Shown here: positions 43,833 to 53,455 of the stretch, piece after piece | Layout: each line of letters starts with the position of its first letter | Position numbering within the stretch: position 1 is the first letter of the stretch | Origin: Agarilytica sp045430305 | Lineage (GTDB): Bacteria > Pseudomonadota > Gammaproteobacteria > Pseudomonadales > Cellvibrionaceae | Reading direction: 5' to 3' | NCBI GenBank assembly: GCA_045430305.1 | Contig: JAILXW010000001.1 | Coordinates: forward strand, 434,001 to 498,000 | Length of the DNA: 64,000 bases | Program-made: the position numbers and the translations under genes | Notes under the pieces: generated by a model | Told to the model about the DNA's origin: nothing | The model's database searches: none | The model's input: the letters and a program-made list of their open reading frames with translations, nothing else

Positions 43833-45086
43833 ATGGGATATCAACATATCCAAGTTCCTACCGATGGTGAAAAAATCACCGTAAACGACGATTCCTCACT
43901 CAATGTACCCAATCGACCAATTATTCCTTTTATCGAAGGTGATGGTATTGGTGTCGACATTACTCCTGTTATGAAAAAAGTCATCGATGCGGCGATTGAA
44001 AAAGCCTCAAACGGTGAAAAAAGTATTTCCTGGATGGAAGTCTACTGCGGTGAAAAATCTGCAGCACTATACGACGGCGAATGGTTTCCGAAAGAAACCC
44101 TTGAAGCCGTAAAAGAATTTGTGGTATCGATCAAAGGGCCTTTGACGACTCCCGTTGGCGGCGGCTTTCGCTCGCTTAACGTAGCGCTTCGTCAAGAACT
44201 TGATTTATATGTATGTCAGCGCCCTGTGCGTTGGTTTACTGGCGTGCCTAGCCCGGTAAAAGAACCAAACCTGGTTGATATGGTGATCTTCAGAGAAAAC
44301 TCAGAAGATATCTATGCGGGTATTGAGTACAAGCAGGGCACCCCTGAAGCCAAGAAGTTAATCGACTTCTTGCAGAACGAAATGGGCGCTACGAAGATTC
44401 GTTTCCCTGAAACAAGCGGTATTGGTATTAAGCCGGTCTCTAAAGATGGCACTGAGCGTTTAGTTCGCAAAGCGATTCAATACACCATCGACCAAGATTT
44501 ACCTTCGCTAACCTTAGTTCACAAAGGCAATATCATGAAATTCACCGAAGGTGCATTTTGTGATTGGGGCTACGAGCTAGCAAAATCAGAATTCGGCGCA
44601 ACACCGATTGACGGTGGCCCTTGGTGTTCTTTCAAAAACCCAAAAACGGGCAAAGAAATCGTCATTAAAGACGTTATCGCTGATGCGATGTTGCAGCAAA
44701 TCCTTCTACGCCCAGCAGAATACAGTGTTATTGCCACGCTTAACTTGAACGGCGATTATCTATCTGACGCATTAGCAGCGCAGGTTGGTGGTATTGGTAT
44801 CGCTCCTGGCGCTAATATCTCTGATAACGTCGCTGTATTTGAAGCGACTCACGGCACAGCACCTAAATATGCCGGTCAAGATAAAGTAAACCCAGGTTCA
44901 CTGATTTTGTCTGCTGAAATGATGTTACGTCATTTAGGCTGGAATGAAGCAGCCGACCTTGTTGTTAAGGGTATTGAAGGCGCTATCGGTGCAAAAACCG
45001 TAACTTACGACTTTGAGCGCTTGATGGAAGGTGCAGCACTTAAATCATGCTCAGAGTTTGGTGACGAAATTATTAAGCACATGTAA
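43833..45086 (+). CDS. icd: NADP-dependent isocitrate dehydrogenase
   Basis: This 417-residue protein matches E. coli-type Icd: IEGDGIGVDITPVM, the substrate-binding TPVGGGFRSLNVALRQ (phosphorylatable Ser region), FRENSEDIYAGIE and the NADP-binding EATHGTAPKYAGQDKVNPGS. It catalyses oxidative decarboxylation of isocitrate in the TCA cycle. It is monocistronic with its own terminator. Confidence 0.97.
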   Translation: MGYQHIQVPTDGEKITVNDDSSLNVPNRPIIPFIEGDGIGVDITPVMKKVIDAAIEKASNGEKSISWMEVYCGEKSAALYDGEWFPKETLEAVKEFVVSIKGPLTTPVGGGFRSLNVALRQELDLYVCQRPVRWFTGVPSPVKEPNLVDMVIFRENSEDIYAGIEYKQGTPEAKKLIDFLQNEMGATKIRFPETSGIGIKPVSKDGTERLVRKAIQYTIDQDLPSLTLVHKGNIMKFTEGAFCDWGYELAKSEFGATPIDGGPWCSFKNPKTGKEIVIKDVIADAMLQQILLRPAEYSVIATLNLNGDYLSDALAAQVGGIGIAPGANISDNVAVFEATHGTAPKYAGQDKVNPGSLILSAEMMLRHLGWNEAADLVVKGIEGAIGAKTVTYDFERLMEGAALKSCSEFGDEIIKHM

Positions 45087-45112
45087 TCGTTCTTGATTGT
45101 CAGACCTACGTT

Positions 45113-45138
45113 AAAAGCCCGGTAATCCGGGCTTTTTT
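45113..45138 (+). terminator. Intrinsic terminator of icd
   Basis: AAAAGCCCGG-TAAT-CCGGGCTTTT is followed by two more T. Confidence 0.9.
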
Positions 45139-45303
45139 GTGCCCATAAAAAATTTTGGTAATTTTCAGGTGCGCAGTAGTATGGTCTTGTCGAGCGACAC
45201 ATAAATTCGGTGAGTGAAAGTATCTAGCCGGGCAGGGGTGTTTTATTGTTTTCTGGTCGTTGGAATACGCGAGTGGTTTCTAAGCGTGTATGTGTTCTGA
45301 CGC

Positions 45304-46050
45304 TTATCGGGTATAGGAGCTTTTGAGGCTTTCGATTCCGTTGGGAAAGAGTTTTTCGTAAGCATCTTCTAGTTTTTGCAGCACAGTTTCTGCATCGAGT
45401 ACTTTTTTGGAGATGATGATGTGTGGTTGTAGCTGAAACACATCATTGTGCTGAAGCCCAGGTGTATCAACATAGCGCTCAGCCAGTTGTACAGGGAATT
45501 TATAATCGAGTAAGTAATCGACTGGTCGGCGTTTGAGTATGCGTAATGCTTGCTCATGGCTATCTGCCGTTTGATATTTCACACGGTTCAATGGGTTGCG
45601 TATATAGTCGCCCCAATCTCCGTAGCTGTACCCACGCAATATGAGAATGGTTTTACCCTTTAAATCATGTTTGGTTGTTACGTCGGGTAAATCGCGCAAA
45701 CGGTATGCGCGTAAAGAAATCTTGTCGATGGAATTTTCGGAAACAATAACCCCAGATTTAAAATCAGAAAGAGTGGGTAATCCGAAGTATAGATCTGCTT
45801 GACCGTCAACCACTGCCTTGGCAACGCGCTTGGGCGGGTACGAGCGGAGGGCAACGTCGTAGCCCGCTTCCTCAATAATGGCGCGCGCAAGATCTACCAA
45901 ATGGCCCGATGTATCACCCGACTCGTTGGTCCAGTAATAAGGCGGAAACTCGATATAGCCCATGCGCAATGTGTCACGGGCGAAACAGGAAGTGCTGTAA
46001 ATCGAAAAGATCGAAACTACTAAAAACAGGTTGCGCACTATATACCTCAC
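45304..46050 (-). CDS. Periplasmic solute-binding (amino-acid type) protein
   Basis: This 248-residue protein has a signal peptide (FLVVSIFSIYSTSCFA) and the PBPb fold: LRMGYIEFPPYYWTNESGDT, VDLARAIIEEAGYDV, GQADLYFGL and LKGKTILILRGYSYGD. No ABC permease or ATPase is adjacent, so it may act in sensing or serve another transporter. It is monocistronic. Confidence 0.85.
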   Translation of the reverse strand: MRYIVRNLFLVVSIFSIYSTSCFARDTLRMGYIEFPPYYWTNESGDTSGHLVDLARAIIEEAGYDVALRSYPPKRVAKAVVDGQADLYFGLPTLSDFKSGVIVSENSIDKISLRAYRLRDLPDVTTKHDLKGKTILILRGYSYGDWGDYIRNPLNRVKYQTADSHEQALRILKRRPVDYLLDYKFPVQLAERYVDTPGLQHNDVFQLQPHIIISKKVLDAETVLQKLEDAYEKLFPNGIESLKSSYTR

Positions 46051-46578
46051 TACCCAAGCATTATGCTTTACTTTGCGAAAGTAACGCTTTAACCCTGGTC
46101 TTGCTTGTGTGCATAGAAATCGTGTTAGTTGTTCAGTGTTATTTTTTACAAAAGCTGTACTGCGTTAGACGCGAGTTCAATAATTAGACAGTCCTGCGAC
46201 CACAAAATTTCTTATTGTTATAGTGAATATGCCGGGGCATATTTAATCTTCCTTTTGTCGGAGTATAAAACTAGCGAGTAGTAATTCGCAATAAAATCAG
46301 TGGTTTATATCTCTAAATTAAAACATATTCGAGCGTTTTGATCTGGTCTGGATGGTTTCTGAACAGTTAAGCTGAAGAAAGGTGCGTTTTTGAATGTTTT
46401 GGTTGGCGGGAGCAGTTACGAGTAGTAAGTGCGTTCAGTCGCAGAAAATGTTGGTTTTGAGGTTAAATATAGACAGCGGCGCGCCTTGCCTGGCCCTTTC
46501 GGGGCCAAGAAGTCGACGTTGCTAGGTAAGCCGAGATACATGCAAATGACGCGACGAGAGAAACATGGAAAAGGCCGG
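46051..46578. other. Intergenic region without a gene
   Basis: No convincing coding frame, RNA or repeat is visible in these ~530 bp. They presumably contain the promoter of the binding-protein gene and the end of the cspD transcript. Confidence 0.55.
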
Positions 46579-46881
46579 TTAAGCCGGTTCTATAAGTGCT
46601 TCTATAGTGCTATCTGTCTCGAAACTAAGTTCTGATGCGCTGGCGTGAGATTGCGCTGGGCTGGACTCAAGAGCTTCCTTTGCAAGCTGGATACCCATCG
46701 CGTGCAAGCCCTTGTCGCCATCTTCAATTTCAAACTCAACAATTTGTCCGGCTTTTAACGTGCGGTATCCGTCCATTTCGATGGAAGAATAGTGCGCGAA
46801 CAAGTCAGTTCCACCATCCTCCGGCAAAATAAAACCGAAACCTTTTGCGTTGTTAAACCACTTTACGGTTCCTTTGGGCAT
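46579..46881 (-). CDS. cspD: Cold-shock-domain protein, CspD-like
   Basis: This 100-residue protein is MPKGTVKWFNNAKGFGFILPEDGGTDLFAHYS then an S1-like fold with both RNP motifs (KGFGFI and DLFAHY), plus a ~30-residue acidic tail. GGGGAG precedes the ATG at 46881; the longer frame upstream is not used. Position next to divergent clpS-clpA is typical for cspD, whose product is itself a target of proteolysis and inhibits replication in E. coli. Confidence 0.9.
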   Translation of the reverse strand: MPKGTVKWFNNAKGFGFILPEDGGTDLFAHYSSIEMDGYRTLKAGQIVEFEIEDGDKGLHAMGIQLAKEALESSPAQSHASASELSFETDSTIEALIEPA

Positions 46882-47230
46882 AAAACACTCCCCATATCTC
46901 TTTATACTACGAGCTTTTAGGGCGCCGATATTTGAAGCCAAGCGCAAGGTCACAGCCTCGCGTTTTGGACTAGGTAAGGGCGCCTTTTTAGGTGTAGTAT
47001 TGGCTGTTAATTATTATTATCGACTACTTAACGATGGCGTTGCGCGATTTTCAACCAGAGATCGTTCACTGTCAAGAACACTAATGATTTACGTGCCAGT
47101 TAGTGTTAGGTGATGATTTAGCCAAAGCGGTCGAAGCGCAGTCAAATCAGCGGAAATCAAGCCAAAGTTTACGACTTTTTGTTTGTAAAACGCCGCAATC
47201 TAGAACGTTTTATAAGGGTAATGCTATTCC

Positions 47231-47608
47231 ATGGGTAAAGCTGAAAAACTTCAACTAACATTATCAAAGGAGAGTGATTCAGACCCTCTTATCGATGACG
47301 GTGGGGTGGCTGTACAGGAGGACAAACCGCGGCTCAAGCGGCCTCCAATGTACAAGGTGGTCTTGTTAAATGACGACTACACCCCCATGGAGTTTGTAGT
47401 GCACATACTTGAACGGTTCTTCTTCATGAATCGTGAAAAGGCAACGCGGGTAATGCTGCAAGTGCACACTGATGGGAAGGGGATTTGTGGCGTATTCTCG
47501 AGAGATGTGGCTGAAACAAAAGCGGCCATGGTGAACCAGTACTCACGAGATAACGAGCACCCTCTAATGTGTGAGATAGAAGCATCTGACGACGGTGACT
47601 CAGATTAA
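47231..47608 (+). CDS. clpS: ATP-dependent Clp protease adaptor ClpS
   Basis: This 125-residue adaptor has PPMYKVVLLNDDYTPMEFVVHILERFF and the N-degron-binding pocket residues, after a ~35-residue flexible N-terminus. It delivers N-degron substrates to ClpA, encoded 65 bp downstream. It works with Aat and Bpt encoded at 50722-52161. Confidence 0.96.
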   Translation: MGKAEKLQLTLSKESDSDPLIDDGGVAVQEDKPRLKRPPMYKVVLLNDDYTPMEFVVHILERFFFMNREKATRVMLQVHTDGKGICGVFSRDVAETKAAMVNQYSRDNEHPLMCEIEASDDGDSD

Positions 47609-47673
47609 GCAGAACCTTTTCAAGCCTGCTTAAACGAGTACCCAGGACGATAACGAATTTAGGCGAACACGAC

Positions 47674-49953
47674 ATGCTAAGCAAAGAACTTGAATCAACC
47701 CTTAACACCGCGTTTAAAGCCGCGCGTGGCAAGCGTCACGAGTTTATGACAGTCGAGCACCTGTTATTAGCTCTTACGGACAACGACTCCGCAGCCGGTG
47801 TGTTGAAGGCTTGCGGTGCGGATTTAAGCTTATTGAAAGATGACTTGTCGGAGTTCGTAGACTCCACAACCCCTCTGATCCCCGAAGAAGATGAGGATCG
47901 AGAGACTCAACCCACACTAGGTTTTCAGCGCGTATTACAGCGTGCTGTATTTCACGTGCAGTCTTCGGGTAAAAACGAGGTGACTGGAGCCAACGTGCTT
48001 GTGGCAATCTTCAGTGAGCAAGAGAGCCAGGCGGTGTACTACCTCAAGAAACAAAGCGTTGCCCGTATTGATGTAGTGAATTACATCACTCACGGCATCA
48101 GCAAAGTCAGTGGCCCCGGTACAAGCCACAATGACCAAAATGAACAACACGATGACGAAGCAGTGGCTGGCAGCGAAGGCGCTCAGCAAAACCCTCTAGA
48201 TTCATACGCTACCAACCTAAATGAGCAAGCTAAGCTAGGTCGTATCGACCCGTTAGTAGGCCGTGAAATGGAAGTTGAACGTGTCGTTCAGATTCTGGCG
48301 CGTCGCCGAAAAAACAACCCCTTACTTGTTGGTGAAAGTGGTGTGGGCAAAACAGCCATCGCCGAGGGGCTGGCCAAGAAAATTATCGATGGTGAAGTGC
48401 CTGAAGTGTTAGCTGAAAGTACTGTGTACTGCCTTGACTTGGGTTCATTGCTTGCAGGTACCAAATATCGCGGTGATTTCGAAAAACGCTTCAAAGGGTT
48501 ACTAGCGGAATTGCGCCGTCGAGAGAACGCAGTTTTGTTTATTGATGAGATTCATACCATTATCGGTGCTGGTGCGGCATCTGGCGGTGTAATGGATGCA
48601 TCGAATCTACTTAAACCACTTTTGACCTCTGGCGACTTACGCTGCATAGGTTCAACGACATTCCAAGAATATCGAGGTATTTTCGATAAAGATCGTGCGC
48701 TTTCGCGTCGTTTCCAAAAGATTGATGTAGAAGAGCCAAGTGTTGAAGATACCTTCAAGATTCTCAAAGGTTTGAAGCCTCAATTCGAAAAGCACCACGG
48801 TTTGAAATACACCGACAAAGCGTTGAAAGCTGCGTCTGAATTGGCCTCTAAGTATATTAGTGACCGTTTCATGCCAGACAAAGCGATCGACGTGATTGAC
48901 GAAGCTGGTGCATTCCAGCAATTGCAGTCCGTTAGCAAGCGTAAAAAACAAATTGGCGTTCGCGACATCGAAGAAATTGTGGCGAAAATAGCGCGTATTC
49001 CTGCGAAAACAGTGTCTTCTGATGATAAAGCTCAGCTTTCTAAGCTAGACGAAGTGCTGAAAATGACGGTGTTCGGGCAAGAAGACGCCATCGATGCGAT
49101 TTCTTCGGCAATCAAATTGTCGCGGGCTGGCTTAACAAACCACGACAAACCTATTGGCTCCTTTTTATTCTCTGGGCCAACCGGTGTGGGTAAAACTGAG
49201 CTTTGTCGTCAACTTGCTAGCACCATGGGTGTTGAGCTTGTGCGCTTCGATATGTCTGAGTACATGGAGCGTCACACCGTGTCTCGTTTGATTGGTGCAC
49301 CTCCTGGGTATGTTGGTTTTGACCAGGGTGGCCTACTCACCGAAGCCGTTACTAAGCAACCGCACTGTGTGCTCTTACTCGACGAGATTGAAAAAGCGCA
49401 TCCTGATGTATTCAACTTACTGCTTCAGGTAATGGACCACGGTACGCTCACCGATAACAATGGTCGCAGCGCTGATTTCCGCAATGCGATATTGGTTATG
49501 ACTACCAACGCTGGTGCCGAATCTATGAGCCGTGCATCGATTGGCTTTACCAAGCAAGACCACAGTACAGATGGAATGGAAAGTTTGAAGAAAACCTTCA
49601 CCCCAGAATTCCGTAACCGTTTAGATGGCGTTATCCAGTTTGGTTCGCTTTCACTCGAAGTGATCAAAACAGTGGTTGATAAATTCCTTATGCAGCTGCA
49701 AACACAGTTGGATGATAAGAAGATCACCATGGATATCACCGAAGAGGCCCGCGATTGGCTCGCGACCAATGGGTACGATGAAAAAATGGGTGCCAGGCCG
49801 ATGGCACGTATCATCCAAGAGAAAATCAAGAAGCCGCTGGCGGAAATGGTACTCTTTGGCAAATTGTCAGAAAAAGGCGGCACTGTGCTAATTGAAGTCA
49901 AAGATGGTGAGATCCATATGAGCACAGACGAAGAGGTGTTAGAGCCCGCGTAA
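47674..49953 (+). CDS. clpA: ATP-dependent Clp protease ATP-binding subunit ClpA
   Basis: This 759-residue unfoldase has an N-terminal Clp-N domain, AAA1 with GESGVGKTAIAEGLAK and AAA2 with SGPTGVGKTELCRQ. It has the ClpP-contacting loop region, and a C-terminal D2-small domain. It unfolds substrates for ClpP. It is the second gene of the clpS-clpA operon and ends at a strong terminator. Confidence 0.97.
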   Translation: MLSKELESTLNTAFKAARGKRHEFMTVEHLLLALTDNDSAAGVLKACGADLSLLKDDLSEFVDSTTPLIPEEDEDRETQPTLGFQRVLQRAVFHVQSSGKNEVTGANVLVAIFSEQESQAVYYLKKQSVARIDVVNYITHGISKVSGPGTSHNDQNEQHDDEAVAGSEGAQQNPLDSYATNLNEQAKLGRIDPLVGREMEVERVVQILARRRKNNPLLVGESGVGKTAIAEGLAKKIIDGEVPEVLAESTVYCLDLGSLLAGTKYRGDFEKRFKGLLAELRRRENAVLFIDEIHTIIGAGAASGGVMDASNLLKPLLTSGDLRCIGSTTFQEYRGIFDKDRALSRRFQKIDVEEPSVEDTFKILKGLKPQFEKHHGLKYTDKALKAASELASKYISDRFMPDKAIDVIDEAGAFQQLQSVSKRKKQIGVRDIEEIVAKIARIPAKTVSSDDKAQLSKLDEVLKMTVFGQEDAIDAISSAIKLSRAGLTNHDKPIGSFLFSGPTGVGKTELCRQLASTMGVELVRFDMSEYMERHTVSRLIGAPPGYVGFDQGGLLTEAVTKQPHCVLLLDEIEKAHPDVFNLLLQVMDHGTLTDNNGRSADFRNAILVMTTNAGAESMSRASIGFTKQDHSTDGMESLKKTFTPEFRNRLDGVIQFGSLSLEVIKTVVDKFLMQLQTQLDDKKITMDITEEARDWLATNGYDEKMGARPMARIIQEKIKKPLAEMVLFGKLSEKGGTVLIEVKDGEIHMSTDEEVLEPA

Positions 49954-49972
49954 ATTCGCGACCTGTGCAACG

Positions 49973-50001
49973 AAAAAAAGCGGCTATAAGCCGCTTTTTT
50001 T
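49973..50001 (+). terminator. Intrinsic terminator of clpSA
   Basis: AAAAAAAGCGGC-TATAA-GCCGCTTTTTTT, a 12-bp stem. Confidence 0.92.
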
Positions 50002-50195
50002 ATGCGTTAAACGTACCCCTGCAGACTTAATGCGGTGAAGTGGGTTTTTTGTTAAAAAACATTCACGCTGCGAGGCAGGTACGCTAGTGGCGAATAAAAT
50101 AGAAAATCTTTGGGTAAGTCTTCGAAATTCAGCGTAAACCGATCCTAATGAGAGAACGTGTTAGATAAAAAACTGAAGATTGACGAAGAGCAAAC

Positions 50196-50221
50196 AAAAA
50201 AAGCGGCTTATTGCCGCTTTT
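50196..50221 (-). terminator. Intrinsic terminator of infA
   Basis: Read on the minus strand this is a GCGGC-AATAA-GCCGC stem with a run of seven U, directly after the infA stop. It is close in sequence to the clpA terminator 220 bp away. Confidence 0.85.
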
Positions 50222-50243
50222 CTGAATCTAAAATCGATCGCTA

Positions 50244-50462
50244 CTAACGTGCGCGATAGGTAATACGGCCTTTACTCAGGTCGTAAGGCGTCATTTCTAC
50301 TTTGACTTTATCGCCGGTTAAAATACGAATGTAGTTTTTACGCATCTTGCCTGAAATGTGCGCGGTAACCAGGTGACCATTTTCCAGCTTTACTCGGAAA
50401 GTGGTGTTGGGAAGGGTGTCTACCACTTCGCCTTCCATTTCAAAATTGTCTTCTTTTGCCAT
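50244..50462 (-). CDS. infA: Translation initiation factor IF-1
   Basis: This 72-residue protein matches IF-1: MAKEDNFEMEGEVVDTLPNTTFRVKLENGH, HISGKMRKNYIRILTGDKV. It binds the ribosomal A site during initiation. Confidence 0.97.
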   Translation of the reverse strand: MAKEDNFEMEGEVVDTLPNTTFRVKLENGHLVTAHISGKMRKNYIRILTGDKVKVEMTPYDLSKGRITYRAR

Positions 50463-50721
50463 TCGGCCAGTATCCTCGACTTATGCGTCTTAAGTGCTTT
50501 GACTTCTCGCCTATGCGCAGAAAATATCGCGCAATTTTTTCGGCTGATTCAAAAAGGCGGCAATTTTGCCTTATTTGATACGCAATGCCAAGAGCGGATT
50601 GCTGATAGAGGCGGCGAGAGGTCGAAATGGCCAACTTAAGTGCCGTTTCTTTAATCTCTGGGGCGTGCGTTTCATGGAAACGGCCCCTGAAAGAGCATGT
50701 TGGTGGAATCTATTACATGGG

Positions 50722-51435
50722 CTAAAAATCCCTAACCACCACCCACCGGTTATCAAGCAAAACTTGAAAAGGCTGATAGTCGGTTTTGTAAGACATTTTT
50801 TGGCAGTCGCGAATCCAATACCCGAGGTAGACGTAGGGTAAGGTTTCGCGCTTGGCGCGCTCAAGTTGATAAAGAATATTAAATACGCCCAGGCTACGTT
50901 GCGCGTCTTCGGGGTCAAAAAAAGCGTAAATCGCTGACAGTCCATTTTGGAGTTTGTCTATTACCGAAACGGCTTTCAATTCGCCCTGGTCGCGAAACTC
51001 AACAAATTCTGTTATGCCCCATTCCTTTGTTAAAAAATTGGAAAATTGTTCAGTTGTGGCTGGGTACATTTCCCCATCGCGATGACGCTCGTTGATATAG
51101 CGTTCGTATAGTGCGTAGTATTCAATATCTTCGATGGACGAAACTGATCGGATTTTCAGGTCTTGGTTGCGTTTCCAGCATCGTTTTTGCGATCGAGTTC
51201 GTTTAAATTCGGCGGCAGCAATACGAATGGGGATACAGGCACGGCAATCCCTGCAGTGTGGTCGGTACACATGGGAACCGCTGCGACGGAAACCAAGTTC
51301 AGAAAGCTCGCTATACATCTCTCCGTCTAAGTGGGCTTCTGGGTCAACAAATACCGTACGTGATTGTTGCTCCGGAAGGTAACCGCAGTCATGGTCGCTA
51401 GTGGCGAAAAACTTCAGCCCGGAAAGGTCAGTCAT
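50722..51435 (-). CDS. bpt: Aspartate/glutamate leucyltransferase (Bpt)
   Basis: This 237-residue enzyme has FFATSDHDCGYLPEQQSRTVFVDP, and the cysteine cluster YRPHCRDCRACIPIRI, then WGITEFVEFRD. It transfers Leu from tRNA to N-terminal Asp or Glu, creating N-degrons for ClpS. It lies 6 bp after aat on the same strand. Confidence 0.94.
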   Translation of the reverse strand: MTDLSGLKFFATSDHDCGYLPEQQSRTVFVDPEAHLDGEMYSELSELGFRRSGSHVYRPHCRDCRACIPIRIAAAEFKRTRSQKRCWKRNQDLKIRSVSSIEDIEYYALYERYINERHRDGEMYPATTEQFSNFLTKEWGITEFVEFRDQGELKAVSVIDKLQNGLSAIYAFFDPEDAQRSLGVFNILYQLERAKRETLPYVYLGYWIRDCQKMSYKTDYQPFQVLLDNRWVVVRDF

Positions 51436-51441
51436 GGGGTC

Positions 51442-52161
51442 TCAAGTTTCCTCGACGCTCATATCCGCTGGCCACTTTTTAGCCCAGTCGAATATTCCCT
51501 CTTCGTTTACCGCGCGGTCAAGCTCAGCTTCAAACGCTTTTCGAGGAATTTCTTTTGCGCCAAAAGAGGCGAGGTAATCGGTGTGAATTTGACAATCTAT
51601 TAGGTGATATTGCCAGCGCTCTAATGTTTTCGCTAGGCTGATAAAGGCAACCTTAGATGCACCGCTTTGTAGGCTAAACATAGATTCACCGAAAAATGCT
51701 TTGCCTAATGCTAAACCATAAAGCCCCCCGACAAGTTTGCCGTCGCGCCATGTTTCTACAGAGTGCGCATAGCCAGCTTTATTGAGCTCGACGTAGGCTT
51801 CAATCATCTCTTCCATAATCCAAGTGCCGTCTTGCCCGTCACGTGGGATCGCCGCGCAATGGTGCATCACCTCATCAAACGCGGTATTGATTCGTATTTC
51901 AAATTCCTGTTTGTTTAATAGCTTACGGTTGCTGCGGCCAATATGGAGTTCTGTCGGGATGAGTACAAGACGGGGGGAGGGCGACCACCAAAGTATGGGT
52001 TGGCCTTCACTATACCAAGGGAAGATACCCCGGCGGTACGCGTTAAGTAAGCGCGCTTGGCTTAAGTCACCGCCAACGGCGAGCAGGCCGTCGGGGTCAT
52101 CGAGCGCGTTAGAGGTATCTGGAAATTCCAGACTTTCATTTAGCCAGGCAAGTTGGCTCAT
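51442..52161 (-). CDS. aat: Leucyl/phenylalanyl-tRNA-protein transferase
   Basis: This 239-residue enzyme has FPDTSNALDDPDGLLAVGGDLS, the RRGIFPWYSEGQPILWWSPSPR signature and the GGLYGLALGKAFFGESMFS block. It adds Leu or Phe to N-terminal Arg or Lys, marking proteins for ClpSA-ClpP. Together with bpt, clpS and clpA this makes a complete bacterial N-degron pathway within 5 kb. Confidence 0.96.
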   Translation of the reverse strand: MSQLAWLNESLEFPDTSNALDDPDGLLAVGGDLSQARLLNAYRRGIFPWYSEGQPILWWSPSPRLVLIPTELHIGRSNRKLLNKQEFEIRINTAFDEVMHHCAAIPRDGQDGTWIMEEMIEAYVELNKAGYAHSVETWRDGKLVGGLYGLALGKAFFGESMFSLQSGASKVAFISLAKTLERWQYHLIDCQIHTDYLASFGAKEIPRKAFEAELDRAVNEEGIFDWAKKWPADMSVEET

Positions 52162-52200
52162 GGCTTTGACTCAATCAGAACTTAAGCGTATTTAAATGTA

Positions 52201-53145
52201 CTATTGATCAAGAAATTTTTCTGCATCGAGCGCAGCCATACAGCCAGTGCCGGCGGATGTGATCGCTTGACGGTATATGTGGTCGCTAACATCACCGGCA
52301 GCAAAAACACCTGGAATGCTAGTAGACGTCGCGCCACCTTCGGAGCCAGTTTTTACAACGATATAGCCGTTGTGCATCTCTAACTGGCCTTCAAACATGT
52401 CAGTGTTAGGCTTGTGGCCAATAGCGATGAAGACGCCGCTCACTTCCACATCTTGGCTGGTGCCGTCGGTGGTCGATTTTAAACGCGCGCCAGTCACGCC
52501 GCTATCATCACCCAAAACCTCTTCGAGTGCGTTGTTCCACATGATGGTGACGTTGCCATTTTTCTCTTTTTCAAATAGACGATCTTGCAGAATTTTTTCC
52601 GAACGCAATGAATCACGACGGTGCACCAAAACCACTTCTTTACAGATGTTGCTAAGGTATAACGCTTCTTCAACTGCGGTGTTACCGCCGCCAACCACAA
52701 TAACTTTTTGATCGCGGTAGAAAAAACCATCACAGGTGGCGCATGCGCTTACCCCTTTACCGGCAAACGCCTCTTCAGAAGGTAGCCCCAAATATTGCGC
52801 TGAGGCCCCGGTCGCGATAATGAGAGAATCACAGGTGTAAGTTTCATTGCCTTTTAGGGTAAGAGGTGTGCTTTTTAAATCAACTTCGTTGATATGGTCA
52901 AACAGTATCTCGGTATCAAAGCGTTCTGCGTGTTGCTGCATCTGAACCATCAAGTCTGGGCCTTGTAAATCAGCTACGCCGCCGGGCCAGTTTTCAACCT
53001 CTGTCGTGGTGGTAAGTTGACCGCCTTGCTGCATGCCAGTAATTACCACAGGGTTTAAATTCGCACGAGCTGCGTAGATTGCTGCGGTGTAGCCCGCAGG
53101 GCCTGAACCTAAGATGATCAGTTTGTGGTGTTTAGCGTCGCTCAT
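52201..53145 (-). CDS. trxB: Thioredoxin reductase
   Basis: This 314-residue flavoenzyme has FAD-binding GSGPAGYTAAIYAARA, the redox-active CATC in ACATCDGFFY, NADPH-binding VVGGGNTAVEEALYLS and the C-terminal AAGDVSDHIYRQAITSAGTG. It reduces thioredoxin. It is divergent from ftsK. Confidence 0.97.
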   Translation of the reverse strand: MSDAKHHKLIILGSGPAGYTAAIYAARANLNPVVITGMQQGGQLTTTTEVENWPGGVADLQGPDLMVQMQQHAERFDTEILFDHINEVDLKSTPLTLKGNETYTCDSLIIATGASAQYLGLPSEEAFAGKGVSACATCDGFFYRDQKVIVVGGGNTAVEEALYLSNICKEVVLVHRRDSLRSEKILQDRLFEKEKNGNVTIMWNNALEEVLGDDSGVTGARLKSTTDGTSQDVEVSGVFIAIGHKPNTDMFEGQLEMHNGYIVVKTGSEGGATSTSIPGVFAAGDVSDHIYRQAITSAGTGCMAALDAEKFLDQ

Positions 53146-53455
53146 TGATGCTGGCTCCTGGTTTACAACGGGTTTTTGTGGCTGTGTTTAATGTGATTGC
53201 GAATGATACGGGAATTTATCTGCTTCAGGCTATTAGAGATTGGGATGAAAAGTGAGACTTAAAGGCTAATTACCCTCAAACGAATGTGGGCGCCGCCGGC
53301 GATGTTCTCTCGGTGGTGAACATTGCGGGCTTTCATGGTGGGCATATGACGAGTGCTTTCACTGTAGCGGAAAACACTGTTCAAACAACCAATACATTCG
53401 AGTTAAACTCAGGTAAAATGCAGCGATTATTATAAGTAAAATGATTCTATCCTGA

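Noticed and set aside
46429..46635. 68-codon frame upstream of cspD on the plus strand
   Set aside because: Runs over the end of cspD antisense, no ribosome site and no protein-like pattern.
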